Shown here: positions 1-11,911 of the stretch, in pieces
How the letters are laid out: each line of letters opens with the position of its first letter
Position numbering within the stretch: position 1 is the stretch's first letter
NCBI RefSeq assembly: GCF_003573695.1
Contig: NC_039359.1
Coordinates: forward strand, 122,581,849 to 122,645,848
From: Papaver somniferum
Taxonomy: Eukaryota; Streptophyta; Magnoliopsida; Ranunculales; Papaveraceae
Direction: 5' to 3'
Length of the DNA stretch: 64,000 bases
The notes under the pieces: model-generated
What the model was told of the DNA's origin: nothing
Database searches by the model: none
Seen by the model: only the letters and a program-made list of their open reading frames with translations
Made by a program: the position numbers and the translations under genes

Positions 1-721
1 GGGAAGCTGGCGTGTTTTGGGAAGCCAACTTAGTATGGCGACCTTTTTGAGGTCGTGGCAAGTTTTGGAGCAACCCGATGGGTTGACGGGAAGTGGGGCC
101 ATCATGTTAGGGCGTGGCCATACTTCCAACGCGCAGTGGCGGATTTGAAGCGACCTGATTGGTCGACGGAAAGAGGGCCGGCATGCTAGAGCGCGACCGC
201 ACTTTTAGCACGCTGTGGCGGATTTGGTTGCCTAGCTTGTTTAAGCATGGTTTCGACCAACAGGGTCCAGTATACTACGCGGGGAGCGAAACCTAATTTG
301 AAAATTATTTGGGTTTATGAGTTCTTTCCAAGTTATCACAATAATTGGCTGGATTTTGTATGCTGCCACACAAAATCTTTATCTGAAGAATGCAATGTGC
401 TTTCTGTCTGAGCATTTCGCGCAATGGCCTTAACTTTGGTACTTGGAGGTTCATGCTACTCCGCTGCGAGTGAACATAAATCCGTCATGCCATACCGATT
501 AAGGGTTCTGCTGGGGAACATAGCACAGGAAAGTACTCAGTGAGTCTCGTATTGGCGAGGTGCCGAAATTTACAGAGTATTATGGATAAAAGTGTATTGA
601 GCGGCTCAATAAATATGTCGGTGGAGAGGTTAGTACTCGCAGCACCGCTTCCTTGCAGAGTGACGTCACATCTGATACAAAGTTTTACGATTTTAACCCT
701 AAGCTAAAAACCACCATCAAC
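1..721 (-). mobile_element. Partial LTR of a Tat-type Ty3/Gypsy element, cut by the window edge
   Basis: The reverse complement of this stretch matches, with scattered substitutions, the first ~700 bp of the LTRs at 40479 and 46973. Shared marks are the start TGTTGATGGTGGTTTTTAGC (here ending at 721), the CTCTGCAAGGAAGCGGTG segment and the GC-rich cttcccaaaa/acgcgcca repeats. The LTR start faces right, so the rest of the LTR and the element lie to the left, outside the window. Immediately beyond 721 is SIRE-like LTR sequence, so this copy landed in, or was joined to, a SIRE element. No coding sequence is visible. Confidence 0.85.
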
Positions 722-1311
722 ACCTGCGTAGACAAAACTCAATACGGTTACAAGTATACCAACTTAATTATCCTTGACAATATGTATATAGAGTTAATAC
801 CTCAACCTCTACTCAATCAGTATGCATATAGACACAAGGTCTGTGAACCTGATTGTTAAGCAGAGTACTTGGATGATCTCAAAAATTAATATCCAAGATC
901 AATCTAGTCATGTCCAAATAATTCAATTATGGAAGTGATTAAACATGTTATTAATATTTCAAGATATGAATTCTACAAGAAAATAGTGTCGTAATTGACT
1001 ACGATTAAGTGGGCGTATCTACTTAGATTGAATACATACAAACCTGTGTAAATCCAATTATAAAGATAAATAATGTGATTTGAAAAAGGAAAAACACAAG
1101 ACACCAGAAATTTTGTTAATGAGGAAACCGCAATAGAAAAAAAAAACCGAGACCTCGTCCAGATTAAACACCACGTTGTATTAAGCCACTACTGACACTA
1201 GGCTACTATTACACTTCGGACTGGAATGTAGTTGAGACCGAATCCACCCTCCAGGTGATTCAATTAAAGTCGCGCTTCTTATGTCTCTTGAACCTCGCAA
1301 GGTTCTTGAAA
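722..1311 (-). repeat. SIRE-like Copia LTR fragment (3' part)
   Basis: Matches the truncated 5' LTR at 26400-26848 almost along its length, including the acaccagaaattttgttaa segment and the cctcgtccagatt segment. It is the R/U5 side of a reverse-oriented LTR. It ends near 1311, where the terminus of a second LTR begins. No gene is seen. Confidence 0.7.
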
Positions 1312-3090
1312 ACGCGGTGGGTACCAAAATACACCACCAACCTTTTATTTGGAAATCTATATGGACAAATTTAACACAATTCTGAGAGTTCAGCTTAATG
1401 AATCTCAATAAAGAAATAATATCTAGAGTTATATCTCTATCTCTCACAATCATAAAGTTTACAGAGACTAGTCTGTGAACCTTATTTACATGTGAGAGTA
1501 CTTGGGTGATTCCAAAGATCAATTTTTCAAGTAATCAATCAAGTCGTATCCAACCAACAAGGTCGGACGTATCTACTGTTATTGATTTAAGTTCAACCTG
1601 TGATATTCTAATTATAAAGATAAACAATATAATGCGAAAAAGAAATAACACAGACACCAGAAATTTTATTAACGAGGAAACCGAAAATGCAGAAAAATCC
1701 TGGGACCTAGTCCAGATTGAACACCATACGCATCCTACTACCAATTAACTTCGGACTAGAATGTAGTTGAGAAAAAAATTAAACCCTCCCAGCAATTCAG
1801 TTACAGTCGCGTTCCTTACGCCTCTTGAATCCCAGCAAGAATACGCGCAATTGATTCCCTTTGCTTACGTCACACCAACTAAGAGTTGCTTCAACTCAGT
1901 TGAAGATTTTAAACCAATCTACCTCTCACATATAATCCTATATATGTGATCTCCTTTTTGATCAAAGATCAAGGTAGCTGAATTCGATAGCAATAAACAA
2001 AGTCTATCCAACCTCAAAATCTGGACCCGTGCAACCTAGATTATTATTCACCTCACAAGATAAAACTTGTGGAATCAACAAAGTTTGAGACGAAGAGAAC
2101 TATGATGATTATTATCTATTTTGATCGAGTGAGAAGCTGAACAATCAATCAAGATCAGGATACTCGAGCTATCAGATAAACAATAGCTGGACCTGGCTTC
2201 ACGAATCCCTATAAAGTCTTTGTAGTCGCTAAATCCTAAAAGGATTTCTGGAGAGGACGACTCTAGTAACAACTAGGACATACAAAAAAGGTAGTGTCGG
2301 GATTCAAAGATCCAGTTGTTTGGGGTCCCCTTATATAGACATTCAAAGCATAGGTTGCTTTAGGTTTAAGCTAAGATAGCTTTGGAACCAAGCAAACAAT
2401 ATCCAGCGCTAGATGAATCTTTGAATCTAATTTATATAATCAAGATATACACTCTGGTTAGGATGGGCCGTAACCGACCCGTGTATAATACCACGCTCAT
2501 GAATTGTTAGCCGAGGCTAGCCAACTGAACTATAAGCTTGAATATTTACATAAACACTTAAGACTTAACTCGAAACACAATCAAGTGATTAAATATGTGT
2601 ATGTTGTTTTATAAATATGAATAAAGATTATTCAAATGTTAATTATCTCAGAGAAATAATTTTATGTGCATAAGAATTTAATCAACACGGTAAGTAGTCG
2701 TACAAAGTACAGGTATTTGATCTGTTCGTGAACAGTTATGTCATGGTACGTATACCGGTATGTAAACCTTAAGACAAAGGGAGTTCACAGAACTATTTCG
2801 GTATGCGTCCTGGTATGGATACCATTTAAGCATAACGAGTTCCAGAGTCCGTAAGACTTTTGTGGTATGCGTACTGGTGTGGATACCATTTAATCATATC
2901 CACGTTCCGGAGTCCACAAAACTTTGTGGTATGTGTACGGTATGGATACCAAACCGCCGTAACCAACTGTTTCTTTCTAGTACGCGTACTTGTGAGGGAA
3001 AAAGATGAGCTCGCTACGTGGCGCAAGATTAGGAGCCGAAGTATCCTACTAAAATGCAACCATATACACAATGTATACCCAACCACTTAG
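1312..3090 (-). repeat. Second SIRE-like Copia LTR, reverse orientation
   Basis: A new LTR terminus (ggtgggtaccaaaatacacc) at about 1312 opens a second, longer copy of the same LTR family. On the minus strand a TATA box (CTATATAAGG, ~2329-2340) separates an R/U5 part to the left from a U3 part to the right. Short ORFs here are chance reads through repeat DNA. The U3 is invaded or cut near 3090. Confidence 0.7.
2735..2975 (-). repeat. U3 tandem repeats with GTATGCGTAC-type palindromes
   Basis: About three ~85-bp imperfect units, each holding a ggtatgcgtact / ggtatggataccattt core. Comparable but diverged repeats sit in the U3 of other SIRE-like LTRs in the window (14390-14610, 16650-16930, 19560-19850, 61110-61320). 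They lie upstream of the LTR TATA box in each copy, which fits a transcription-control array. Confidence 0.6.
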
Positions 3091-3440
3091 TCGTATCCTA
3101 TCTAGTCAGCCCTAAGGGCGTATTTGTAATTGATGTAACCACCTACCCTATAAAAGAGAAAGAGAAATAAGGAAGCGGGGGTCTGATATTTGGATGGTCT
3201 CTAGCTAAGGCTAGCCTCCTTCTTCTTCCTTAGAGCTCCATGAGAGCCTCTCCAATGGAGATTATATAACACCACATATCATAGTGAAACCCCCGTGGAT
3301 GTAGGTCACCATTGATAGAACCACGTAAAAGATTTGTCTCCCTTTACTTTCATGTTCTTTTATCTTCTTTTATGTGTGTTTGATGTGTTTTGATGGTTAA
3401 GATCATCTAGGGTGTAGTAGCAGAAAATATGCAACTACAG
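3091..3440 (+). repeat. Copia-like LTR fragment, forward
   Basis: Contains a TATA box (cctataaaag, ~3147) and, about 145 bp downstream, the segment cgtggatgtaggtc...accacgta (3293-3329), common in R/U5 of plant LTR retrotransposons. A diverged version of that segment recurs at 55601-55639 inside the STP intron. Neither end is defined; it probably inserted into the flanking SIRE U3. Confidence 0.5.
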
Positions 3441-3792
3441 TACTGGTTTGCGTACCGATCCGGATTCACGAGTTTATGTTTGTTGACATATAGCTACTCT
3501 GTTTCGTATATTGAGTACATGCATTATGACTTCAAACTTATAACAGTTTTCCCAGTTTGTAAGACTGATATGTACAGTGTCTTATATCTGAATTTATAGT
3601 AGTTATATATTTCTCTAAATCGATTCGAAACATTCCCGAATAATATCAATGACACATATCATTGTCTTATAGATTCACAAGAATATTAGCAAATACAAGA
3701 AAAAAATGAAACCATCGTCTCGTAAGAGTTACCCCACACTTAGTCTTTTCTACACTCGGAAGTGTATATAAAACATAAGTGGAAGGTGAAAA
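3441..3792. other. No gene seen; degraded U3-like repeat DNA
   Basis: AT-rich sequence with one more tttgcgtaccgatc-type U3 motif near 3448 but no open frame, RNA gene or clear boundary. Confidence 0.4.
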
Positions 3793-6398
3793 AGCGGGGG
3801 TATGGACTAAACTCCAATATAATTCTGAGATCACCGACTTAAAAGTGAGACTCAATTAAGAAATATATCAAAGAGCTTTATCTCTTTATCAATACAGTCA
3901 ACAAATCGAACGGATAGAAATCCGTGAGCCTGATTGATATGAGAATAACTTGGATGGTACCAAAGACCAATGCCAAAGTGTCAATCAAGTTATATCCAAC
4001 AAACAAGATCGGATTTATCAACTCTCATTGATCTGCGCACAACCTATGATATTTTTGAATTATATAAACAAATATAATGCGGAAAAGAAATAACACAGAC
4101 ACCGGAAATTTTATTAACGAGGAAACCGCAAATGCAAAAAAAAAAACGGATCCTAGTCCAGATTTGAACACTACACTATATTAAGCCGCGACAGACTCTA
4201 GCCTACTACAAGTTAACTTCGGATTGAAATATAGTTGAGCCCTGACCAAGTCTCAAACCGATAAGGTACACTCGCATTCCTTACGCCTCTAGAACCACGC
4301 CGGATTCTGCGCACTTGATTCCCTTAGCAGATCTCACCCACAACTAAGAGTTGCTATGACCCAAAGTCAAAGACTTATAAACAAATCTGTCTCCCACAGA
4401 TGTCTATCCTTTATTCTTTTTATTCTGTCTTTTGATACAAATATCAAGGTGAACATGAATCAACTAATAATTCGGTCTTATACTCCCGAAGAGCAGCCTA
4501 GAAATATTAGTCACCTCACAATAACCTAACTGATTAACATAAAGTTATTTCCGAATCACAAGAGTCTGAGACGAAGAACTGTTGTGATTACTTCGTATAT
4601 CTTACCTATCGGAGACGAATCTCGAGTAAATCTTAGAGAAGATAAAACTCAATACGATAGAACAAATAAGATCAGAATACGTAACTACAGAGAAAATAGT
4701 TGGATCTGGCTTCACGAATCCCAAATGAAGTCTTCAAGTCGTTAACCTAATAATGGTTTTGGAAAACCTAGGTTAAAGGAGAATTGACTCTAGTTTGCAA
4801 CTAGGACACATGAAAGTGTCGGCATTAGGTTTTGCCAGATGCTAGAGTTCTCCCTTATATAGTCTTTCAAAACAGGATTTGCTTTCAATCAAAGCTAAGA
4901 TAGCTTAGTAACAAAGCAATCAATATTCACCGTTAGATGAACTCCTGATTTTAGATTCAAGCCAAGTCTGCTTATAAACTAAGCAATCAATCTCCACCTT
5001 TAGATGGTATTATCTTGATACACACAAATGAAATATACTTATATTTATATATTGATGAACCGTAGCCAAACATGTATACTTGTTGGCTTAATAATAGTTA
5101 ACCGAAGTTAGCCATATTAACACTTATAACTTAGCCATATTCATCTAACACTTCTAGATCAAAATGATGATCAATCAATCATGATAGATAATCAAATGAA
5201 TCAAAATGTGTTTCAAGAGAGTTGTTCAAATGTTCAACATCTTATAGGAATATGTATATGAACCATTTGAAGCAAAATCGGTTTGGCTTGTAATTGAACA
5301 AAGTACTTACACAAGAACCAATTCATGAACATAATCCCACGGTTTATAAAACTAGTTCACATACCTTAATACATTAAAGTTTCATGGAATTTAAGTCGCA
5401 AACGAATCCTGAGTTCATGAGTATGAAAGTCACACTTTACCGATTTTAGAACAAACAGCTCTGTTCGCAAACTGGGTACGCGAACAAGAGTTCCGGACTT
5501 TGGCTTTGTCCAGTCGTTCGCAAACATCGTATGCGATTTGGAGTTCCGGACTTGTGTAGCCCGTCCAAAAACAAGGTACACAAACACAAGCTCCGGACCT
5601 TTTTACAGGTAAACCAGCTCGCAAACAATAGTTCCTGGACCTGAACTAGACTTGCACATTTAGTACACAAAGTATACAACCTGTATTATATCCAGACATG
5701 TTAGTTCTAAAACTCTTATTTAATCATTGAAACGTCCTTTGAAGACAACAATGGATTTTCAAGTAATCCATTTAAAACTCTCATTTAATCATTGAAACGT
5801 TCTAAAACTCTCATTTAATCATTGAAACATCCTTCCAATTTATTTTCAAGTAATTAATCGATCAATACGAAACTTCCCAAGTTGACATCAAATTATTGTC
5901 TCACACAAATCATATAAGATGTTTCAAGGTAATTTTCACATGATCATCTTTTGACTTAATATGTAGTTTCCAACAAATAAATTGTCTCCAACTAAACTCG
6001 TCAAGAATACGATGAACTTAGCTAAAGCTAAAAGCTTCCAACACATATTTCGAGAAATAGATAAGCGAGATAAACTCAGCTCGAAATATCAAATGTGTAT
6101 AATGTAAAAGTCTATATAGATATACGACTTAGTCTCTTTAGAAGATAGAATAGAATAGACTTCTGAGTTGTAGATAAGTTTTGGTCTCCACATACTTTTT
6201 GTTGATGAAGTTCCTCCAAGATCTTCAGTAGATCTTCTTCTTCAACAGGTGAACGCCGTGAAGTCTAAAGCTCAACTACACATTTCTATCCTAATCTGAG
6301 ACATAGCTATAAGTAGACTAGAAATCAAGTATATAGTTTTGATCAACTAAACTTGACAAATAGTCAACCAGGTCTCTTTTTCTTTCATCTTCATCGTC

Positions 6399-8099
6399 AT
6401 GGATCTGAGATCCTTTCAACTGGAGTGGAAAACGTTTGAAATCTCACAACAGAAACTAAGGAAGACTAAAGGATTGAAGCTAGAGGAGAAAAGCAAAGGG
6501 GGAAGGCGTTTTTGGATTCTCATGTCAGAAGAAATCGGGATATGGACAAGTGAGTTACTTCAGAAAAATTTATCTGGGAAAATCAAGGAGAATGAAACAA
6601 GATGGAATAGAAGGGACAAATCGTTCTCATTCTTAGTGGAACTCAAGAAAAACACCAGAGGAGAATTTCTGAAGATTACAAGATTCGATTCTTCAAAAAA
6701 CAGGAACTCAATTATCTGTTTACCAAAATGGGAAAAAGTGTGGGTTGGTGGAGTTTAGGAGAATGTTTAGCCAATCTAATTCAAGGCAAGGGAAGTACAC
6801 AACAGCCTCCAGGAATTGAAGATTTTCCGCAACAAGAATCAATTAGGCAAAATAATCACATCAAGGACAGAATATTAAGAATTCTGTCAGTATCCATCAA
6901 TGGGTCTTTGTCATGGAACTCAGTGGCTAAATCAATCTCAAACACACTGGGATGGAATCGATATCTTAAATTTACTGCAACAGGAAAAAACACTGCCATT
7001 TTCCAGCCAAACAATGATGAGGAATGGATTAACACCTGGAGACCAAAAAAAATGGAAAGTATAAGATAATACAATAATGGTGAAGAGAGGGTACGATGAT
7101 GATGAAAGCATTTCACCAACTTTATTAAACGAGGGTTCATCATGGATAAACATTAACGGTTTGCCTGTTCATATGTGGTCCATGAAATCTTTTGAAGCAA
7201 TTGGTGAAAAACTTGGGGGTCTGGGAGAAATATACATGGAAACGCTGAATCGAAATCCTCAGATCTGCAGAATTGCAATCAATGGTGATGTACGAAAAAT
7301 TCCGTTAGTTCTTGAGTTGGATATTAACGGAGAAAATACCATTCTAGCTCTAGAATGGGATGTTACCAAACGGCAGAGTAAACCGCCGTCTCTGAAGGAA
7401 TATTCGTATAGAAAGAGGATGTTCGAGAAAGAAACGGTCAACTTTTTAAATTCGAAATTTTCAAATTTGAATTTGAATTCAAACTCAAGTAGTCAAAGAA
7501 AATAACTCAACTCAGATTCAATGCCAAGTGAAAACAACAAAGAATCAGCGGTAGAATGCTTCCTCACTAGCGGGAAAAAGACTATGGATAATGGTAAGAG
7601 CAAACTCAACACAATCAACTTTCTCTTTGAAAAATTCAAAAAAGCAAACCCAAATCATAAAGTAATTCAAATAGAGAATGAATTTTCAACCCCGGTGATC
7701 CATTTGGAAAATGAGGAAAGCCATAGAATGATAGAGGAAAGCCAGGAAGTGATGGGGGAAAGTCAGGAAATAGTGTTGGAAACACAGTTGGGAGACGATG
7801 GAAGCAAGCATCCTCAGAAGCCAACTACTCCAGACTTAACACTGGCACTCTTGGAGAAAAATCACCTATAACATCCACATGGGAAGCACAATGAATCAAT
7901 TTTCAACACAGTGGAGTTTCTCATGGAAGTCAGCACCAATATGGGTAAAATAAATAGAGGACAGGAGCTACTAATTCAGCGTATTTTTGCTGAAATCATT
8001 GAAAGACATGAACGGAGAACGTTTAATCTAGTTGAGCAGGAGCAGACTCAAGAGATGGCATTGGCGATTATGGATGGGACTCTGAAAGTGAATCAATGA
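6399..8099 (+). pseudogene. LINE A ORF1 (nucleic-acid-binding gag-like protein), broken
   Basis: Open pieces at 6399-6758, 6728-7069, 7077-7505, 7521-7871 and 7911-8099 follow each other, mostly in one frame with a shift to another frame between about 6730 and 7070. The stretch containing WININGLPVHMW (from 7143) resembles the C-terminal part of the DUF4283 domain found in plant LINE ORF1 proteins, which bind the element RNA. I see no clear CCHC knuckle. The start at 6399 is the first ATG after the 5' end. The last piece ends in TGA overlapping the ORF2 ATG (ATGA, 8096-8099). It is probably non-functional because of the frameshifts. Confidence 0.7.
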
Positions 8100-11000
8100 G
8101 TACACTAGTTATATCCTGGAATGCAAGAGGGCTCAATGCGGTCGACAAAATAGACAACCTGAAATATCTAATTAAAAAGTACAAACCGATAGCGGTGGTG
8201 GTGCAAGAAACAAAAATGATGAAAATTACATCCTGGTTTGTAAATAATTTATGGGGGAATGATAGAAATAAGTGGAGTTGGATACCTTCTCAAGGATTAA
8301 GTCGAGGAATGCTAACAGTATGGGATGACGAAAAACTGGAATGCATAGAGGAAGAGTTCTCACCAAGTACCATCAGCAACAAATTCAAATGTAGAAACGA
8401 ATACTTTGAATAGACTCTAACTGATGCTTATTCACCTTGTGAAAGTAAAGAACGTAAGGAATTTTGGATTGAGTTAGAAAACACCACAGGTTGGGCCTCT
8501 GATGCTTGGATAATAGCCGGAGATTTCAATGCGGTAAGAAGAAGCTGGGAGAGGAACAAAAGAGGAGGCTCAACTCTGGGTAAAAACCTTTTTAACAACT
8601 TCATGACACATTACGAATTGATTGATCTACCGGCTGGAGGAGGACTCTACACGTGGACCAATATGCAGCAAGACCTTGTGTTATGCAGATTGGATAGAAT
8701 AATAATCTCCCCAACAATGGAACAGAAATTCCCAGCTATAACTAGAACTGTGCTATCTAGAGAAACATCAGATCACTCCCAATCATATTAACAACAGGTA
8801 ACATTGCTGCTTCAAATCCCCCATTCAGATTAGATTTTTTTTGGCTAACTAACAAGACATTCTTGAGCAATCTGGCAATCTGGTGGAGCACAATGCAATT
8901 TACAGGTTCTCCAAGTTATATATTAGCAAAGAAGCTTCAAAATCTCAAATTTTTTCTAAAGAAATGGAGCCAAGAACAATATGGACAGATTGCAAAAACA
9001 AAGGAGGATCTGAGTAAAAATATCCATGATTTGAACCTAAAGGAGGAAGGAATAAAGCTCACCAATGAAGAATTCATCAACAAAGCTCAATGGAAAATAA
9101 CACTCAAACATATAAGGTTTGATGAATTCAGGAAATGGCAGAGCAGAGCTAAAACAAAATATTTGAAACAAAATGAAAGCAACACAAGATATCTACACCA
9201 GTTGGCCAATGGAAGGAGAAGAAGAAACATTATGCACAAGTTGGTCATAGATGGTGAAGACAATTTCAACCAAACAAAGATCAAAAGTGAATTCACTAAT
9301 TACTTCTCAAATTTACTCAAAGAGCAGTTCCCATGGAGACCACAGCTAGACACAACTGATTTCCCTAAAATATATGCAATGGAGAAGGAATGGATGGAAA
9401 GACCAATATAAGAAGAAGAAATATGGAGAACAATAAAAAGTTGTGGAAAAAACAAGTCTCCAGGGCCAGATAGATACCCAATGGAGTTCTTCAAAGTAGA
9501 TTGGACAATTCTAAAAGATGACATCATGGCAGTGGTTAAAGAATTTCAAGAGGAAGAAAGACTTGATTGGAGAATGAACTGCTCTTTCATCAGTTTAATA
9601 CCCAAGAAAGAAGACTCATCCAGACCAAACATGTTCAGGACAATCAGCTTAGTGGGGGGCATATACAAAATAATCTCTAAAACTCTGGCAAACAGGCTTA
9701 AAACAGTACTACCTAAGCTGATTTCATAACATCAAGGAGCTTTCATAAAAGGTCAACAAATACAGGATGGCATTCTAGTGGCCAGTGAGTTATTGGATGC
9801 AAGACTAAAAAGGCTTTTGATAACATCAACTGGCACTGCTTGGACTCACTCTTAGAAGGCTCTGGATTTGGAGAAAAATGGAGAAACTGGATTTACTGGT
9901 GTTTATCATCTGCACAATCATCAATTCTTATCAATGCCAGTGCCACCTCAAAGTTCAAGCACCAGAAAGGGTTGAGACAAGGTGATGCACTCCCCCCCTT
10001 CCTTTTCATATTAGTGACAGAAATACTCACTAAACTATTAAGAAAGGGAGAAGCTCTTAATATGATTACAGGCTTCAATATTCACAACCAAATCAGTGTG
10101 TCTCATCTTCAATTTGCTGATGACACACTGATCTTTTTAGATGCTAAAGAGGAGATGGCTGAAAACTTGGTGCTTATTCTGCAAGTATATGAAGCAATTA
10201 CAGGGTTAAGAGTTAACCTGGAGAAAAGAACAGTAATTAGTATTGGTGCAGATCATAAAATTGATGAAATAGCAAGAATTCTACACTGCAAAATTGAAGC
10301 TCTCCCAATAAAATATCTTGGTATGCCCCTTGGAGAAACTTTGAAGCAAACATCAGTATGGGATTCCATTATTTATAAATTCCAAAAAAAGCTGGCTAAG
10401 TGGAGAAGAAGATTCTTATCTAAAGCTCAAAGAATTGTCTTAATCAACAGTGCTCTAGCAAGCCTTCCAGTATACTTTATGTCCTTACTACAAATCCTAA
10501 TGGCAATAGAAAAGAAGATGGTGAAAATAATGAGGGATTTTATGTGGGGAGCAAGCTCTGAAAGGAAAAGAATAAATTGGGTGGCATGGGACAGAATGAT
10601 CATACCAAAGAAACTAGGGGGAATGAAAATCAGACATCTGAGAGCAACAAATAAAGCCTTATTATCCAAGTGGAGCTGGAGGTACACACATGAGAAAGAA
10701 GCACTTTGGAGAAAAGTGGTTCAACTAAAGACAAAGTCAAATGCTACAGATCTATGTCCTCTAGAAGCTAAACTTCCTCATGGAAGAGGTATGTGGAAAG
10801 GGATACAACAAGGAGGGGATCTTCTTCAAAAAAAGCTCACAATTCTCCATTGGCAATGGAAACTCAGTAAAGTTTTGGATTGATCCATGGACTGATCAAC
10901 CTCCTTTGTACCAAACCTTCAGTTTAGCTTATAAACTGCAGTTAACAAGAAGGCAAAAATTGCAGAGCTTATACAAAATGGGATTGGTGTATTCAGCTGA

Positions 11001-11535
11001 AGCAAACACCCTCTACAGAAGCCAACAACCAACTCTCCAACCTAATTGCCACAATTGGGAACCCACCAACCCTAACTGAAGCAAATGATCAAATTCTGTT
11101 TCAGACAGGGAGCTATACAACCAAGGAAGGCTATCAGCTTATCATGAAACAAATGCATCCTCATCCTCAGGATTTTGACTATGTGTGGAGAAAACATGTT
11201 CCACCAAAAGCACATGTGCTGGCTTGGTTAGCAGTGCAGAATGCAATACCAACCATTGACAACTTGAATTATAGAGGCTGCAACATTGCTGACACTATGT
11301 GCATCTTATGCAATGGGGAACTGGAAACTGTAGACCACACTCTCCTCAAATTCCCTTTCTCCAAGAACATATAGGACTATTTCTGCTCAAGAATGGATCG
11401 ACAATGGATTCACGAAATCACTCTCAAGGAACAGTTCCAGCATTGGCAGAGCAGAAAAGGGAAGAAAATAGGCAGGAAGATATGGCCATTATTACCCTTT
11501 GCAGTGATATGGTCAATTTGGTCAGAGAGGAATAG
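8096..11535 (+). pseudogene. LINE A ORF2: endonuclease - reverse transcriptase - zinc-binding domain, broken
   Basis: The N-terminus (ISWNARGLN, then QETK) is the apurinic-type endonuclease start. GDFNAV near 8523 and SDHS near 8768 are its catalytic motifs. The reverse transcriptase follows: NKSPGPD near 9450, the LIPKKEDSS/FRTISL block near 9600, GLRQGDALPPFLF near 9970 and the catalytic FADD near 10115. A zf-RVT domain (KAHVLAWLAVQNAIPT, CILC...) lies at 11200-11370. Pieces lie in three frames (8096-8413, 8603-8791, 8863-9411, 9481-9729, 9840-10883, 10780-11079, 11144-11374), so at least four frameshifts or stops are present. Target-primed reverse transcription is the family role; this copy cannot do it as written. 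Confidence 0.85.
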
Positions 11536-11782
11536 GAGGGTCATGGCTAAAAAGCGTGGAGATACCTAGAGAAGTTTATAATAGAGGTAAAACGCAGGAT
11601 TTTCCAATGGGGAGAGATACAATTGTGGTTTAAACACCACTCCTTTAGGGATCTAATTACACATTGGACCACGGTTATGGAATGTAACGTCTCTAATTTG
11701 CAATTGTAATTGTTATTGGGATTGAGCAAATTCTCAAGTGTGTAACACTCTTTTCTTTTCTTAATAAAATTTTACCCTTTTC

Positions 11783-11785
<3 letters not shown>

Positions 11786-11844
<59 letters not shown>
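11786..11844 (+). other. Poly(A) tail of LINE A
   Basis: 59 uninterrupted A residues, 17 bp downstream of AATAAA (11763-11768), immediately followed by the second target-duplication copy. Confidence 0.95.
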
Positions 11845-11846
<2 letters not shown>

Positions 11847-11911
11847 GAACTTGACAAACAAGCTTGAGATAGCAACGTTTGCGAGTTCGACCAAGCAATG
11901 CTCGAATAGAA

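Larger units (their letters stand above)
6361..11844 (+). mobile_element. LINE A: near full-length L1-type non-LTR retrotransposon
   Basis: The element has two ORFs, an AATAAA signal at 11763 and a 59-base poly(A) tail (11786-11844). A target duplication flanks it: ctaaacttgacaaa at 6347-6360 and ctgaacttgacaaa at 11845-11858, one mismatch. It is inserted in the U3 of a SIRE LTR. At 5.5 kb, with its 5' region and both ORFs, it appears full or almost full length. The long uninterrupted tail suggests a fairly young insertion, yet both ORFs carry frameshifts and stops, so it was probably dead on arrival or decayed in place. Enzymatic domains follow the order endonuclease, reverse transcriptase, zf-RVT. 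Confidence 0.9.
3793..11911 (-). mobile_element. SIRE-like LTR (reverse) split by LINE A
   Basis: The LTR runs from its 3' terminus (aaaaagcggggg, ~3793) through a TATA box (CTATATAAGG on the minus strand, ~4855-4865) and a U3 with ttccggac-type repeats (5450-5660). It is interrupted at 6360 and resumes at 11845 for the last ~67 bp, ending near 11911 at a degraded TGTTAGAGC start. The total without the insertion is ~2.6 kb. It shows high order identity to the LTRs at 13.4-15.1 and 18.5-20.4 kb. It codes for nothing. Confidence 0.7.

Noticed and set aside
5366..5679. Three overlapping minus-strand ORFs of 64-77 codons
   Set aside because: They read the U3 repeats of a SIRE LTR; similar frames appear wherever these repeats occur.
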